Below are positions 1 through 8,889 of a stretch of DNA of 64,000 nucleotides, one piece after another (positions within the stretch are counted from its first letter, which is position 1; each line of letters starts with the position of its first letter). This DNA is from Ascidiaceihabitans sp023955215. GTDB taxonomy: Bacteria; Pseudomonadota; Alphaproteobacteria; Rhodobacterales; Rhodobacteraceae. The DNA lies in the NCBI GenBank assembly GCA_943788345.1, contig CALSPX010000001.1, positions 124,001-188,000 on the forward strand, given 5' to 3'. The notes under the pieces are model-generated. The model was not told where the DNA came from, searched no databases, and worked only from the letters and a program-made list of their open reading frames with translations. Position numbers and translations under genes: made by a program.

Positions 1-974
1 GAATAAATAGACCACCACGCCACTTCTTTTACATCCAGCGTAAAGGGGTGGAAAATCTTTTGCGCTTTTGCAATCAGGTCTTGTTCTGTCAGTTTGAGGT
101 CTGTTGCGCGGCTGTCTTTGTCAATCATATCCAGTTCGACATAGAACCTGCACAGGTATCCACCTTCGCGCGGGATTGTCATCACGGCTCCGTGGTCTTT
201 GGATTGGATAAAGCTTTTGACACGAATATCTGGGAAATCTGTGTTGAGAAGGATGTCCATCACCCCCCAAGCTTTATTGGCGGTATCGCCTTCGAGCGAT
301 ATGTTCAAACTTTTGCGTACGCGGCTTCTGCCTCCATCGCTGCCGACGGCGAAGCGCGTTTTTACCGTTTCCGTTTTGGCGTTGCCAGCGTCGTCGACCC
401 GTTTGAATGTGGCTGTTATGGGGTGAGCATCCAAATTTTGTGTGAGACTTTCGTCAATCTGCATGTCGACCAGTTCACGGCTGTAATGGGGGCGAAGGCT
501 GGTGATTGAATTCGCCATGCCGTCAATCAAAAGCTCGTGCAGGCGCGCCTGATTTACAATGCCATGTGTGAACTCGGACAAGCCGGCCCTTGCATCGGTA
601 ATCTTTTCGGTACGTTTGATATTTTCGGGGTTTGCGACGTCTGGTTCCCAGAACGTATTTTGTTTCAAATGATAGGTCTCTTTGACCACCATTTCGCTGC
701 TGTTGAAGGCTTCCATGATCTCAATCGTACGGCAAGAAATACCATCGGCGCGCCCGAACAACAATGGTCCGGGTGCCATATCCACAATGCAGGTCTTTAT
801 GTCGGAAAACTCTGACATTTGACGCGCCATGGTGAGACCGGCGGGGCCGGTTCCAACGATCAAAACGTCCACTTCTTGAGGCAAGTCTTCTATGGGAGGG
901 TTTGGATAGGCTTTTCGCGCCGCATCAGGAACCTGATAGTTGCCCGGTTTGAACCCATTCAAATGAAACTGCAT
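1..974 (-). CDS. mobA: 3-hydroxybenzoate 4-monooxygenase-like FAD hydroxylase (3' end outside window)
   Basis: Reverse-strand frame open from an ATG at 974 to the window edge, about 324 residues visible. The N-terminus MQFHLNGF.PGN, the FAD-binding GTGPAG at residues 41-46, the DGxxS-type motif GSDGGRSRVRK and the following segments resemble Comamonas MobA, which hydroxylates 3-hydroxybenzoate to protocatechuate using FAD and NADPH. A GGGAGAG ribosome site precedes the ATG. The C-terminal thioredoxin-like domain of this phenol-hydroxylase-type family would lie beyond position 1. The substrate is inferred from recalled similarity; a phenol 2-monooxygenase is the main alternative. Protocatechuate production would fit pcaB/pcaD further along the window, but those genes are not adjacent. 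Confidence 0.85.
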   Translation of the reverse strand, partial: MQFHLNGFKPGNYQVPDAARKAYPNPPIEDLPQEVDVLIVGTGPAGLTMARQMSEFSDIKTCIVDMAPGPLLFGRADGISCRTIEIMEAFNSSEMVVKETYHLKQNTFWEPDVANPENIKRTEKITDARAGLSEFTHGIVNQARLHELLIDGMANSITSLRPHYSRELVDMQIDESLTQNLDAHPITATFKRVDDAGNAKTETVKTRFAVGSDGGRSRVRKSLNISLEGDTANKAWGVMDILLNTDFPDIRVKSFIQSKDHGAVMTIPREGGYLCRFYVELDMIDKDSRATDLKLTEQDLIAKAQKIFHPFTLDVKEVAWWSIY

Positions 975-1168
975 CGTAAGTCTCTCCCTTTGTCTCGCAA
1001 CGCGACTGACATAAACGTCAATTAGTGCACATGTTAATAAATACAATGACCCGTCCAACACACCATGTGAACTGCTGATGCATCATTTTGCCAAGTAAGC
1101 TGTGGTGAGGCGTTTCGCGGTTTTGGTAAATCGGGCGCGGTCCGCAGTTAATTCGACGGTGGTTCAGG

Positions 1169-2026
1169 TCATAGTTCGATCTTTACGCCGTCGTAGCCAA
1201 CAATCAGTTCGCCGTCCCAGTGACCTGCGCAGGCGTCTTGCCAATCCTGAGGGCCGTAGGTGGGATCGTCGGAAGGAATAAGGTGGGACAGTGCCAAACG
1301 TTTCACCCCTGCCTTGGTCGCGGTTTTGGCGGCATCATGGGCAAAGGTGTGCGAACGCAACCAATGCGCCATCAGCTTGTCACTGCCGTTTCCAATGCGT
1401 TCCATCAATGACGGCAGGGCACTTTCTAGCATTGCCTCATGGATCAGCAGATCGGCACCCCGTGCGAAATCTTCCAATGCTTTGATGGGGGCGGTGTCAC
1501 CCGAGAACACGGCGTGATGGTCGGCTGTTTTAAAGGAAAACGCGAAGCAGTCGATCAGGGGGGGATGCTGTGTACGGATGGCTGAAATGGTTAGGCCGTC
1601 ACTTTCCAACACTATGCCTTCTTCGATAACATGGACGCGGACAAAGTCACGCAGATCATCGCGGCCGTCGTCGTCAATGCGCAGGTCGATGTCTGCCTTC
1701 ATCGACAAGACAAACCCATCCCAATACTCCTGCAGTCCCGCAGGTCCATAGATATCGACCATGGTTGTGAGCCCCGAACACCACGCGGTGTGGATCAGTG
1801 GCCCCAGCTCAAGATAGTGATCAGAATGCAGGTGGCTGATAAAGATCGTGGATAGGTTTTTCAGGTTCATCCCCTGATCCACCAAGCCACGGGTGACGCC
1901 AAGGGCACAATCGACCACCACGTGTTGTCCGTTCATCACGAACAGGTTCGAGGTTGGCATTGAAGATCCGGGGCGAACAGAGGGCCCGCCCTTGGTGCCT
2001 AGAAGGGCCACATAGTTATCAGACAT
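1169..2026 (-). CDS. MBL-fold metallo-hydrolase (ribonuclease Z-like)
   Basis: A 285-residue protein with the metallo-beta-lactamase metal motif HLHSDH at residues 65-70. Later metal ligands are suggested by the His in TQHPP, the Asp in FSGDTAP and the His in LSHL near the C-terminus. The layout matches ribonuclease Z/arylsulfatase-like hydrolases. It starts 9 bases after the stop of the upstream class III aminotransferase and so probably belongs to the iclR-aminotransferase operon. Its place next to catabolic genes suggests a small-molecule ester or lactone substrate rather than tRNA, but this is inference. No signal peptide is seen, so it is probably cytoplasmic. Confidence 0.8.
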   Translation of the reverse strand: MSDNYVALLGTKGGPSVRPGSSMPTSNLFVMNGQHVVVDCALGVTRGLVDQGMNLKNLSTIFISHLHSDHYLELGPLIHTAWCSGLTTMVDIYGPAGLQEYWDGFVLSMKADIDLRIDDDGRDDLRDFVRVHVIEEGIVLESDGLTISAIRTQHPPLIDCFAFSFKTADHHAVFSGDTAPIKALEDFARGADLLIHEAMLESALPSLMERIGNGSDKLMAHWLRSHTFAHDAAKTATKAGVKRLALSHLIPSDDPTYGPQDWQDACAGHWDGELIVGYDGVKIEL

Positions 2027-2035
2027 GGTCGTTCC

Positions 2036-3382
2036 TTATGTGGCTGCAAACCCGGCGTCGATGGCCGACAGAAGGATGTTGCAATCGTTTTGCGTCACGA
2101 CCAAAGGCGGCGACAAGATCAGGTTCGGACCAGAGACACGGACCATTGCGCCGTTTTGATATGCGACCTCCTGCACGGTGCTGGCCGTGGCTGCGTCGAT
2201 CGGTTTTTTGCTTGTGCGATCTGACACCATTTCGATGGCTGTCATCAAACCATGCCCACCACGCACGTCACCGATGATGTCGTATTTTTCCATCAAGGCC
2301 TGACACCCTGCGAACAATTGGTCACCACGCGCTGCTGCGTTTTCAATGACATTAAGACGCTTTGTTTCGACAAGGCAGGCAAGGGCGGCGGCGGCACCAA
2401 CGGGATGGCCCGAGTATGTGTACCCGTGGCCGATTTTTGCATCGGGGTTGTTTTCAAACACGTCAACCATGCGGTGCCCCAACATCAAGGCCCCAAATGG
2501 GAAGTAGCCATTCGTGATGGCCTTGGCCGTACACATCATGTCTGGCTGAATGCCCCAGAGACGGGCACCGGACCATGCACCAGTGCGTCCGTATGCGGTA
2601 ATCACCTCATCTGTGATCAATAGGATGCCGTTGCGGTTACAGATTTCCTGCACCATCGGAGCAAAGGATTTGTGAGGCGGAATGACACCGCCCGCACCAA
2701 GGATCGGTTCCATAATCATCGCAGCAATTGTGCCTGCACCTTGAAAGGCAATCTCGTCTTCAAGGGCCTGAACGCAGAGTTGCGCCAGTTTCTCAGGATC
2801 AGTTTCATTGAACGGATTGCGATAGGTATATGGTGCTGGAATGTGGAAACAACCCGGCAACAACGGCTCATAAGCTGTGCGGAAGTTGGTGTTGCCGTTG
2901 ACAGACGCGCCACCGATATGGGTTCCGTGATAGCCCTTTTTCAGGCTCAGGAATTTGGTGCGACCCGCTTCACCGCTCAGTTTGTGATACTGGCGCGCAA
3001 GGCGCAGCGCGGTTTCCACGCTGTCAGACCCACCAGAGGTAAAGAACGCACGGCTCATGCCATCGGGTTCAAAGAATTTGTTCAACTCATAAGACAGCTC
3101 AATCGCAACGTCATTGGATGTGCCACGAAATGTCGAATAATAAGGCAGCTTATCCAGCTGCGCAGTCATGGCGTCTTTGACTGGTTGGCAGGAGTAGCCC
3201 AGATTTACGTTCCACAGACCGCCGACGCCGTCGACAGCAGAGTGGCCGTCAACGTCTGTAATGGTCACACCGTCGGAACCCGTAATGATCTTTGGCGGGT
3301 TGTCGATGCTGTCTTGCGGGGATGTCATTGGGTGCCACATCAGGCGGCCGTTGTGTTCTTTGAGAAAGTTTGAATCTTTCAT
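2036..3382 (-). CDS. class III (omega-amino acid:pyruvate type) aminotransferase
   Basis: A PLP-dependent fold-type I aminotransferase of 448 residues. The cofactor aspartate lies in LLITDEV (about 257) and the Schiff-base lysine in TAKAITNGY (about K287). The family transfers amino groups from omega-amino acids, amines or taurine to pyruvate or 2-oxoglutarate. The ATG at 3382 is chosen because it overlaps the iclR stop (ATGA); a longer frame to 3463 would run deep into iclR. Together with the PuuC-like aldehyde dehydrogenase across the divergent promoter it could degrade an amine to an acid. The exact donor cannot be read from the sequence. Confidence 0.85.
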   Translation of the reverse strand: MKDSNFLKEHNGRLMWHPMTSPQDSIDNPPKIITGSDGVTITDVDGHSAVDGVGGLWNVNLGYSCQPVKDAMTAQLDKLPYYSTFRGTSNDVAIELSYELNKFFEPDGMSRAFFTSGGSDSVETALRLARQYHKLSGEAGRTKFLSLKKGYHGTHIGGASVNGNTNFRTAYEPLLPGCFHIPAPYTYRNPFNETDPEKLAQLCVQALEDEIAFQGAGTIAAMIMEPILGAGGVIPPHKSFAPMVQEICNRNGILLITDEVITAYGRTGAWSGARLWGIQPDMMCTAKAITNGYFPFGALMLGHRMVDVFENNPDAKIGHGYTYSGHPVGAAAALACLVETKRLNVIENAAARGDQLFAGCQALMEKYDIIGDVRGGHGLMTAIEMVSDRTSKKPIDAATASTVQEVAYQNGAMVRVSGPNLILSPPLVVTQNDCNILLSAIDAGFAAT

Positions 3383-4188
3383 GAGGCGGTTTCCAATACA
3401 TTTGCGGTAGTGAGCGATTTCGCCCAAAGGGCTTCGATGTTGGATGGGACTGTTCCGCCCCAATTTTTGCTGATTTGTCGGGCTGCAATGACAAGTTCGT
3501 TTTGAATGATACGTTCAAGTTCTGGCGTGTACCGTGCCGCGACACTTGCGACCGAGACAGCGCCGGCCAAGTGGCCGGTTTGATCATATACTGGCACTGA
3601 CATCCCCTGTATTTCATCTTCATAGCTGCGGTTGGCACGGCCAAATCCAGTGCTGCGGGTTGATTGGATTGCCGCGTTAAGGTCTTGCGGTGTAGTTGCT
3701 GTGTTGGTCGTGAATTGGTGTAGATTGCCCAAAGCGACTTCCACCAATTTTTCAGGTCCAAAGGCCAGAGCGCACAGGCCAGATGCAGTTGCGTGCAGTG
3801 GGAATGTTTCAATATCGATAATCGCGCGGGTCCCATGTTTTGGCGAATCGCATGAGGCGAGTTCGTATACGATCGTTCCCGATAAAACGGTGACGTGAGA
3901 TGTTTCACCCGTGGCATTGGCCAGTTCGAAAAGGGGTGCTTGGACGCCTAGTTTTCGTGGAACAGTGGCTTCGCGTGTCTGCGCCAATTGTAATATCGCA
4001 GGCCCAAGACGATATTGCTTTGTCATTGGGTTTTGCTCAATAAGTCCTGTTTCCTCAAGCGCTTGCAGATGACGGTATGTCGTTGCTTTGTCGCGCATTG
4101 CCATTTTGCACAGCTGCGACAATCCGATTTCTGGCCAAGTGGTCGAAAAATACGTCAGTAGCTCAAGGGTTTTTGCTGCGGATGACAA
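3379..4188 (-). CDS. IclR-family transcriptional regulator
   Basis: Residues about 5-70 form an N-terminal winged helix (SSAAKTLELLTYF, then DKATTYRHLQALEETGLIE). A C-terminal IclR effector domain follows, with the family's ASG.CALAFG and GFGRANRSYEDEIQG.SVPV segments. The reading frame extends upstream to 4449 without a sensible start. A TTG at 4188, 10 bases after AAAGG and just before SSAAKTLELL, gives 269 residues, the normal family length, so this rare start is preferred. It is divergent from tctC, and its 3' end overlaps the aminotransferase start by 4 bases, so it is likely the local regulator of both arms. Confidence 0.85.
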   Translation of the reverse strand: MSSAAKTLELLTYFSTTWPEIGLSQLCKMAMRDKATTYRHLQALEETGLIEQNPMTKQYRLGPAILQLAQTREATVPRKLGVQAPLFELANATGETSHVTVLSGTIVYELASCDSPKHGTRAIIDIETFPLHATASGLCALAFGPEKLVEVALGNLHQFTTNTATTPQDLNAAIQSTRSTGFGRANRSYEDEIQGMSVPVYDQTGHLAGAVSVASVAARYTPELERIIQNELVIAARQISKNWGGTVPSNIEALWAKSLTTANVLETAS

Positions 4189-4268
4189 ATGAAGGGGACC
4201 TTTCCAGCTAACTTCAAAAAAAGTTTGACACAGGTTGATTAACAAGGCAACCTTTTTTCCAGAACAAT

Positions 4269-4285
4269 GGTTCACTATATGAACC
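4269..4285. promoter_or_regulatory. perfect inverted repeat, candidate IclR operator
   Basis: GGTTCA-CTATA-TGAACC is a perfect 6+5+6 palindrome in the 115-base gap between the divergent iclR and tctC genes, ending 18 bases before the tctC ATG. A TTGACA box lies at 4225-4230. IclR-type regulators bind short imperfect palindromes of this size beside divergent promoters. Assigning it to this regulator is inference from position and symmetry. Confidence 0.55.
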
Positions 4286-4303
4286 GATAATAGGGAGAGA
4301 GAA

Positions 4304-5248
4304 ATGTCCAAGTTTGCGAAATCAGTGACAGCCATGGCGCTAGCGATGGCTGCGATGACAGGGGCCGCACAAGCGGAATACCCAGAGAAGCCAGTTGAGT
4401 TTGTTGTTCCATGGCCTCCGGGTGATCTGGAAGACGTGCTGACACGCATGATCGCTGAGGACTTTTCCGAAGCCTACGGTGTTCCAACTGCTGTTGTGAA
4501 CAAGCCCGGTGGCGGCGGTGGCCCATTCCCTGGTGCGATTGAGGTCACGAATGCACCAGCTGATGGTTACACAATCGGTTCGTTCCTCATTGCGATTCCA
4601 GTTGTTGGCCCGCAGATTGGTATTCCAGAACTGAACCCTGATCCGTTTGTGCCGCTTGGTAACTTCCTAACATATCCTTTTGTGATCGCGACGGGTGCAG
4701 ACGCACCTTATGATGACATGGCTGGATTGGCGGCACATGCCGCTGACAACGAGGTTGCACTGGGCCACTTTGGTGCGCCACTTGTTCCAACGCAGGTGAC
4801 TTTGGGTCTGGCAAAGGAAATGGGTTTTTCCTATGCGTCCGACGCAGCATTTGATGCGCTTGATTGTAACACGTTGGCGTCTGGCGACGTTGATGTGATC
4901 AACACGACATTGCAGCTGATCTTGCCATGCTTGGATGATGTTAAGGTTCTAGCGTCTATCGGGTCCGAGCGTATTTCGCTGACACCTGACACGCCGACGG
5001 TTGCTGAACTTGCGCCAAACCTTGATGTTGCTTTGTGGAACGGCTTGTTTGTCCTTGCTGGCACGCCGCAAGATGCCCAAGACAAGATTATTGCCGTAGC
5101 TGAGAAGACTATGATGTCTGATCGTGCACAGGCTTTGGCTGCTGAAACAGGCGCGCTGGTTTACTGGCAGTCTGCAGACGAAGTTAAGGCGCAAATCGCG
5201 ACTGACATCGAAACGCTTGCCGGCATCGAAGCATTGCTTGCTGAGTAA
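4304..5248 (+). CDS. tctC: tripartite tricarboxylate transporter substrate-binding protein (TctC/Bug family)
   Basis: A 314-residue periplasmic solute-binding protein. A Sec signal peptide ends near AQA-EYPEKP (about 24), followed by the Bug-family start EFVVPWPPGD, a glycine-rich KPGGGGG segment, and NAPADGYTIG. It captures a carboxylate in the periplasm and passes it to the TctA/TctB membrane subunits encoded just downstream. GGGAGAGAG precedes the ATG. The family binds many carboxylates and nitrogenous compounds, so the ligand is unknown. The neighbouring aminotransferase and aldehyde dehydrogenase hint at an amino-acid-like or aromatic acid. Confidence 0.92.
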   Translation: MSKFAKSVTAMALAMAAMTGAAQAEYPEKPVEFVVPWPPGDLEDVLTRMIAEDFSEAYGVPTAVVNKPGGGGGPFPGAIEVTNAPADGYTIGSFLIAIPVVGPQIGIPELNPDPFVPLGNFLTYPFVIATGADAPYDDMAGLAAHAADNEVALGHFGAPLVPTQVTLGLAKEMGFSYASDAAFDALDCNTLASGDVDVINTTLQLILPCLDDVKVLASIGSERISLTPDTPTVAELAPNLDVALWNGLFVLAGTPQDAQDKIIAVAEKTMMSDRAQALAAETGALVYWQSADEVKAQIATDIETLAGIEALLAE

Positions 5249-5261
5249 TTAAACGTCTCTG

Positions 5262-5292
5262 GGTCGGGCAGCTTTGGGTTGCCCGACCTTTT
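5262..5292 (+). terminator. rho-independent terminator/attenuator between tctC and tctB
   Basis: A perfect 9-base stem, GGTCGGGCA (5262-5270) with TGCCCGACC (5280-5288), is followed by TTTT. It lies inside an otherwise continuous operon, which would give more binding protein than membrane subunits, a common arrangement for such transporters. Confidence 0.75.
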
Positions 5293-5319
5293 CTATTTTG
5301 CCAATCGGGGGTGGTTGCC

Positions 5320-5859
5320 ATGTCGCGCGTCAAAACGCTGCAATCTTTGTTCAAGCGGTACCGCCGACCCGGGGATATCGTTTTCGCATGGCTCATTCTG
5401 ATTTTTTCGATTTTCATGTTGTTACAGATCGGTGATCAAACGGCTTATAAGAGTGGCGGGAAACTTTTCGCGCAGCCGCGTTTTTGGCCAGCTGTTTCTT
5501 TGGGTCTTATGACCGTTTTTGCCGCGTTTCATCTTCTTGGCTCTGCGTTGTCTGAACGCATCGAGGGGCGTTGGCGCGAGGTGCTGTCATGGCTCGCAGC
5601 CTTTGAGTATGCGGGGTGGTTCATCGCCTATGCGGCGTCGGTTCCATATGGTGGATACCTTCCCACAACGGTCTTGTTCGCAGTGGCGCTCTCGTTGCGT
5701 GCCGGCTATCGCAGTGCGCGCATGTTGATTGCCGCCGTCCTCAGCTCGATCGTGATTGTCGTGCTGTTCAAAGCTGTGTTGAAGGTGAACCTGCCTTCGG
5801 GTTTAATCTATGAAACATTGCCCAATGGCTTGCGCCAATTCATGCTGACATACTTTTGA
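5320..5859 (+). CDS. tctB: tripartite tricarboxylate transporter small membrane subunit (TctB)
   Basis: About 179 residues with four predicted hydrophobic segments: FAWLILIFSIFMLLQIG, the stretch around FWPAVSLGLMTVFAAFHLLG, the stretch around YAGWFIAYAASVPYGG, and MLIAAVLSSIVIVVLFKAVL. The motif GGKLFAQPRFWP is typical of TctB, the poorly conserved 4-TM partner of TctA. The ATG at 5320 is preferred over an in-frame GTG at 5311 because GGGGGTGG lies at the right distance upstream. It sits between tctC and tctA, 12 bases before tctA. Confidence 0.88.
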   Translation: MSRVKTLQSLFKRYRRPGDIVFAWLILIFSIFMLLQIGDQTAYKSGGKLFAQPRFWPAVSLGLMTVFAAFHLLGSALSERIEGRWREVLSWLAAFEYAGWFIAYAASVPYGGYLPTTVLFAVALSLRAGYRSARMLIAAVLSSIVIVVLFKAVLKVNLPSGLIYETLPNGLRQFMLTYF

Positions 5860-5871
5860 TCGGATACCGCA

Positions 5872-7389
5872 ATGGAAAACTTATACGCAGGCCTTGAAAT
5901 GTTGGCGCGGTGGGACGTGGTTCTAGCGCTATTTGTAGGCTCAATCGGTGGGGTCATTATTGGGGCGATCCCGGGCGTCGGCCCTGCGGTTGCCATTGCA
6001 ATCTTGTTGCCTGCCACGTTCTCGCTTGATCCGATTGTTGGGTTGACCATGCTTTTGGGGATCTATGGATCGTCTATGTATGGTGGTGCGATACCCGCGA
6101 TTTTGATCAACACACCCGGGACGGCGGTGAATGCGCTGACGTCTTATGACGGCTATCCTATGACACAGAACGGAGAGGGGCACCGCGCCCTTTCTCTAGC
6201 TTATAGCGCGTCGTTCTGGGGGGGGATTTTTGGTATTGGTTGTTTGATTTTATTGTCGCCTGTCCTTGCTCTTATTGCTCCAATGTTCGGTTCGCGTGAG
6301 ATTTTCTTAGCAGCCCTCCTTGGGATTATACTGGTGGTACTGGCTCATCGCGGGCAAATCTTTGCCGCAGGGGTCCTCGCGATGTTTGGTATTTTTCTGC
6401 AAACTGTCGGACTTGATGCTGTCACATATACGCAGCGCTACACCTTCGGATATTCGTTCTTGAGTTCGGGTATTAATCTGATCGTTGTGGTGTTGGGACT
6501 GTTCGCGCTGAGCCAAGCGTTCTTCCTTTTGACGGCACCCGACAACGTTCCTGATGCAAAACCAGTTCAAGGAAAAATGACGTCTGGCATCAAAGAATTG
6601 ATGAAGCACAAACGTGTCGCAACAGTCGCGTCCGCTTTCGGCGTGGTCCTTGGAATGATCCCCGGTACGGGTGAGTTTACAGCACAATTCATGTCTTACA
6701 CCTACGCGCAGAAAACGTCTAAGAACCCTGAACTATTTGGCAAAGGCAGTCCGGAAGGTTTGATCGCATCCGAGGCAGCTAACAACGCCGTGCCAGCTGC
6801 TGCTATGATCCCGCTTTTGGCATTGGGCATACCGGGTGAGGCGCTGACGGCGATGATGTTGTCCGTGTTTTACGTGCACAACGTGATCCCCGGGCCGCAG
6901 CTGTTTCAGAACAATATTGATCTTGTGTATGGTCTGTATTTCGCACTGATCCTGCTGAATGTCATCGTCATGATCTTTTTGCTTTTTTCGACGAACCTAT
7001 TGACCAAGATCATTCGCGTTCCGACGCGGTTCTTGGGCGTGATGATTTTGATCTTGTCGTTTGTCGGGGTTTATTCGCTGCGTAATTCTTTGACGGACTG
7101 TATGATTTCAGCAGCTTTTGGCGTGCTTGGACTTATCCTAAAACGCTTGAATTTGCCGATTGTTCCCATCATCCTTGGCATGGTTCTTGGAGGTATCATG
7201 GAGGTCAAACTTCGCTCTGCGATGCCACGTCTTAAGACGCCTTTCGATATGATTGACCGTCCGATTTCGTTCATCCTCTTTGCGATAATTGTTCTGGTTC
7301 TTGCGGTGCATCTTCGCACCTTGATTAAGGAATATCGGGCGCAACAAGGCCCCGAAGATCACGATTTACACGACAGCCAAACAAGGTAG
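5872..7389 (+). CDS. tctA: tripartite tricarboxylate transporter large membrane subunit (TctA)
   Basis: A 505-residue, highly hydrophobic protein with the TctA signatures GAIPGVGPA (near 35), YGGAIPAILINTPGT (near 70-85), GMIPGTGEFTA (near 262) and ALGIPGEALTAMM. TctA is the 12-TM channel subunit that uses an ion gradient to import the solute delivered by TctC. The gene directly follows tctB and is 4 bases from the aldehyde dehydrogenase, so transport and metabolism are probably co-transcribed. Confidence 0.95.
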   Translation: MENLYAGLEMLARWDVVLALFVGSIGGVIIGAIPGVGPAVAIAILLPATFSLDPIVGLTMLLGIYGSSMYGGAIPAILINTPGTAVNALTSYDGYPMTQNGEGHRALSLAYSASFWGGIFGIGCLILLSPVLALIAPMFGSREIFLAALLGIILVVLAHRGQIFAAGVLAMFGIFLQTVGLDAVTYTQRYTFGYSFLSSGINLIVVVLGLFALSQAFFLLTAPDNVPDAKPVQGKMTSGIKELMKHKRVATVASAFGVVLGMIPGTGEFTAQFMSYTYAQKTSKNPELFGKGSPEGLIASEAANNAVPAAAMIPLLALGIPGEALTAMMLSVFYVHNVIPGPQLFQNNIDLVYGLYFALILLNVIVMIFLLFSTNLLTKIIRVPTRFLGVMILILSFVGVYSLRNSLTDCMISAAFGVLGLILKRLNLPIVPIILGMVLGGIMEVKLRSAMPRLKTPFDMIDRPISFILFAIIVLVLAVHLRTLIKEYRAQQGPEDHDLHDSQTR

Positions 7390-7393
7390 CCCC

Positions 7394-8878
7394 ATGGACC
7401 AGACCCAAATTGACGCGCTTCGTGCGCAACCCGTTCCTGCCTTTTCGCACTTGATTGACGGTAAACATGTCGCGGCGTCAGATGGCGGCACGATGGATAT
7501 TAAGTCACCGATCGACGGGCAGGTTTTCACGACAACAGCCAAAGGCACTGTCGCTGACATGCAGGCGGCGATTACTTCTGCGCGCGCGGCTTTCGAAGAC
7601 GGTCGCTGGGCGGGGCAATCACCAGCCGCGCGTAAAAAGGTCTTGATGAAATGGGCGGATCTGATCGAAGCAAATGCGCTTGAATTGGCGGTCTTGGGTG
7701 TGCGCGACAATGGCACCGAAATCAACATGGCGATCAAGGCAGAGCCGGGATCAGCCGCGGGTACCATCCGCTATTACGCTGAAGCATTGGATAAGATCTA
7801 CGGCGAAATTGCACCCACTTCGTCAGATGTTCTGGGCATGATCCACAAGGAACCAGTTGGCGTCGTTGGCGCAATCATCCCGTGGAATTTCCCTATGATG
7901 ATTGGCGCATGGAAACTGGGTCCTGCGTTGGCAATGGGCAATTCGGTTGTACTAAAACCGGCTGAGACGGCATCGCTATCGTTGATGCGCATGTGCGACC
8001 TCGCGCATGAAGCGGGATTGCCTGCTGGCGTATTGAATGCCGTCACTGGAGAGGGTGCGGTTGTTGGCGAGGCTATGGGCCTTTCCATGGACATTGATGT
8101 GTTGGTGTTTACCGGATCGGGGGGCACGGGGCGTCGTCTGATGGAATACGCGGCGCGGTCCAATATGAAGCGGGTTTACCTTGAACTGGGTGGGAAATCC
8201 CCCAACATCATTTTCGCGGATGCTCCGAATTTGGACGAGGCTGCAAAGGTCGCTGCAGGTGGCATCTTTCGCAATGCCGGACAAGTTTGCGTGGCGGGCT
8301 CGCGTCTGCTGGTCGAAGCATCTATCCACGACGACTTTGTCGCTGCCGTGGCCAAAGCTACAAGTATGATGCGCGTGGGTGATCCGCTGGACATGTCGAC
8401 AGCGATTGGCGCGGTGAATTCCGAGGTCCAGCTAAGGCAAAACCTTGGGTTTGTAGATACGGCTGTCAGTGAGGGGGGCGAGATCGTCCTTGGTGGCCAA
8501 CGCATTTTGCAAGAAACAGGTGGCTATTACATGGCCCCAACGATTGTAACGGGCGTGACACCAGAAGCGACGTTGACCCAGAAAGAGGTCTTTGGGCCTG
8601 TTTTAGGCGTAACGCCATTTACGACGGATGATGAAGCTGTTCGCATTGCCAATGCGACAGTCTATGGATTGGCGGGTGCTGTTTGGACATCGAACCTCAG
8701 CCGCGCACACCGCATGGTTCGCAGTGTGCGCACGGGCGTGATGCACGTGAACACTTACGGTGGCGCAGACGGTACTGTGCCTCTTGGCGGTGTTGGCCAA
8801 TCGGGCAACGGTTCTGACAAATCGCTGCATGCGATTGAAAAGTACATCAATTTGAAAACGGCATGGATCAAGCTGTAG
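7394..8878 (+). CDS. NAD(P)-dependent aldehyde dehydrogenase, PuuC-like
   Basis: A 494-residue aldehyde dehydrogenase with the catalytic set N165 (IIPWNFP), E264 (LELGGKSPN) and C299 (NAGQVCVAGSR), plus the GSGGTG cofactor loop near 241. The GGIFRNAGQVCVAGSRLLVE stretch and overall length resemble gamma-glutamyl-aminobutyraldehyde dehydrogenase (PuuC) and betaine-aldehyde-type enzymes. It follows tctA by 4 bases and precedes the Tm-1-like gene. It probably oxidises the aldehyde made by the divergent class III aminotransferase; the true substrate is not determinable here. Confidence 0.88.
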   Translation: MDQTQIDALRAQPVPAFSHLIDGKHVAASDGGTMDIKSPIDGQVFTTTAKGTVADMQAAITSARAAFEDGRWAGQSPAARKKVLMKWADLIEANALELAVLGVRDNGTEINMAIKAEPGSAAGTIRYYAEALDKIYGEIAPTSSDVLGMIHKEPVGVVGAIIPWNFPMMIGAWKLGPALAMGNSVVLKPAETASLSLMRMCDLAHEAGLPAGVLNAVTGEGAVVGEAMGLSMDIDVLVFTGSGGTGRRLMEYAARSNMKRVYLELGGKSPNIIFADAPNLDEAAKVAAGGIFRNAGQVCVAGSRLLVEASIHDDFVAAVAKATSMMRVGDPLDMSTAIGAVNSEVQLRQNLGFVDTAVSEGGEIVLGGQRILQETGGYYMAPTIVTGVTPEATLTQKEVFGPVLGVTPFTTDDEAVRIANATVYGLAGAVWTSNLSRAHRMVRSVRTGVMHVNTYGGADGTVPLGGVGQSGNGSDKSLHAIEKYINLKTAWIKL

Positions 8879-8889
8879 GGGGCGGGGCG

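Noticed and set aside
48..509. Forward-strand reading frame near the window start
   Set aside because: It is antisense to the mobA-like gene, whose protein is clearly recognisable.
1022..1168. Small gene or RNA upstream of the mobA-like gene
   Set aside because: No reading frame with a start and ribosome site, and no stable structure seen; only a possible operator-like ACATGTTAATAA.
2672..3373. Long forward-strand frame of 233 residues
   Set aside because: Lies antisense within the class III aminotransferase gene and has no recognisable features.
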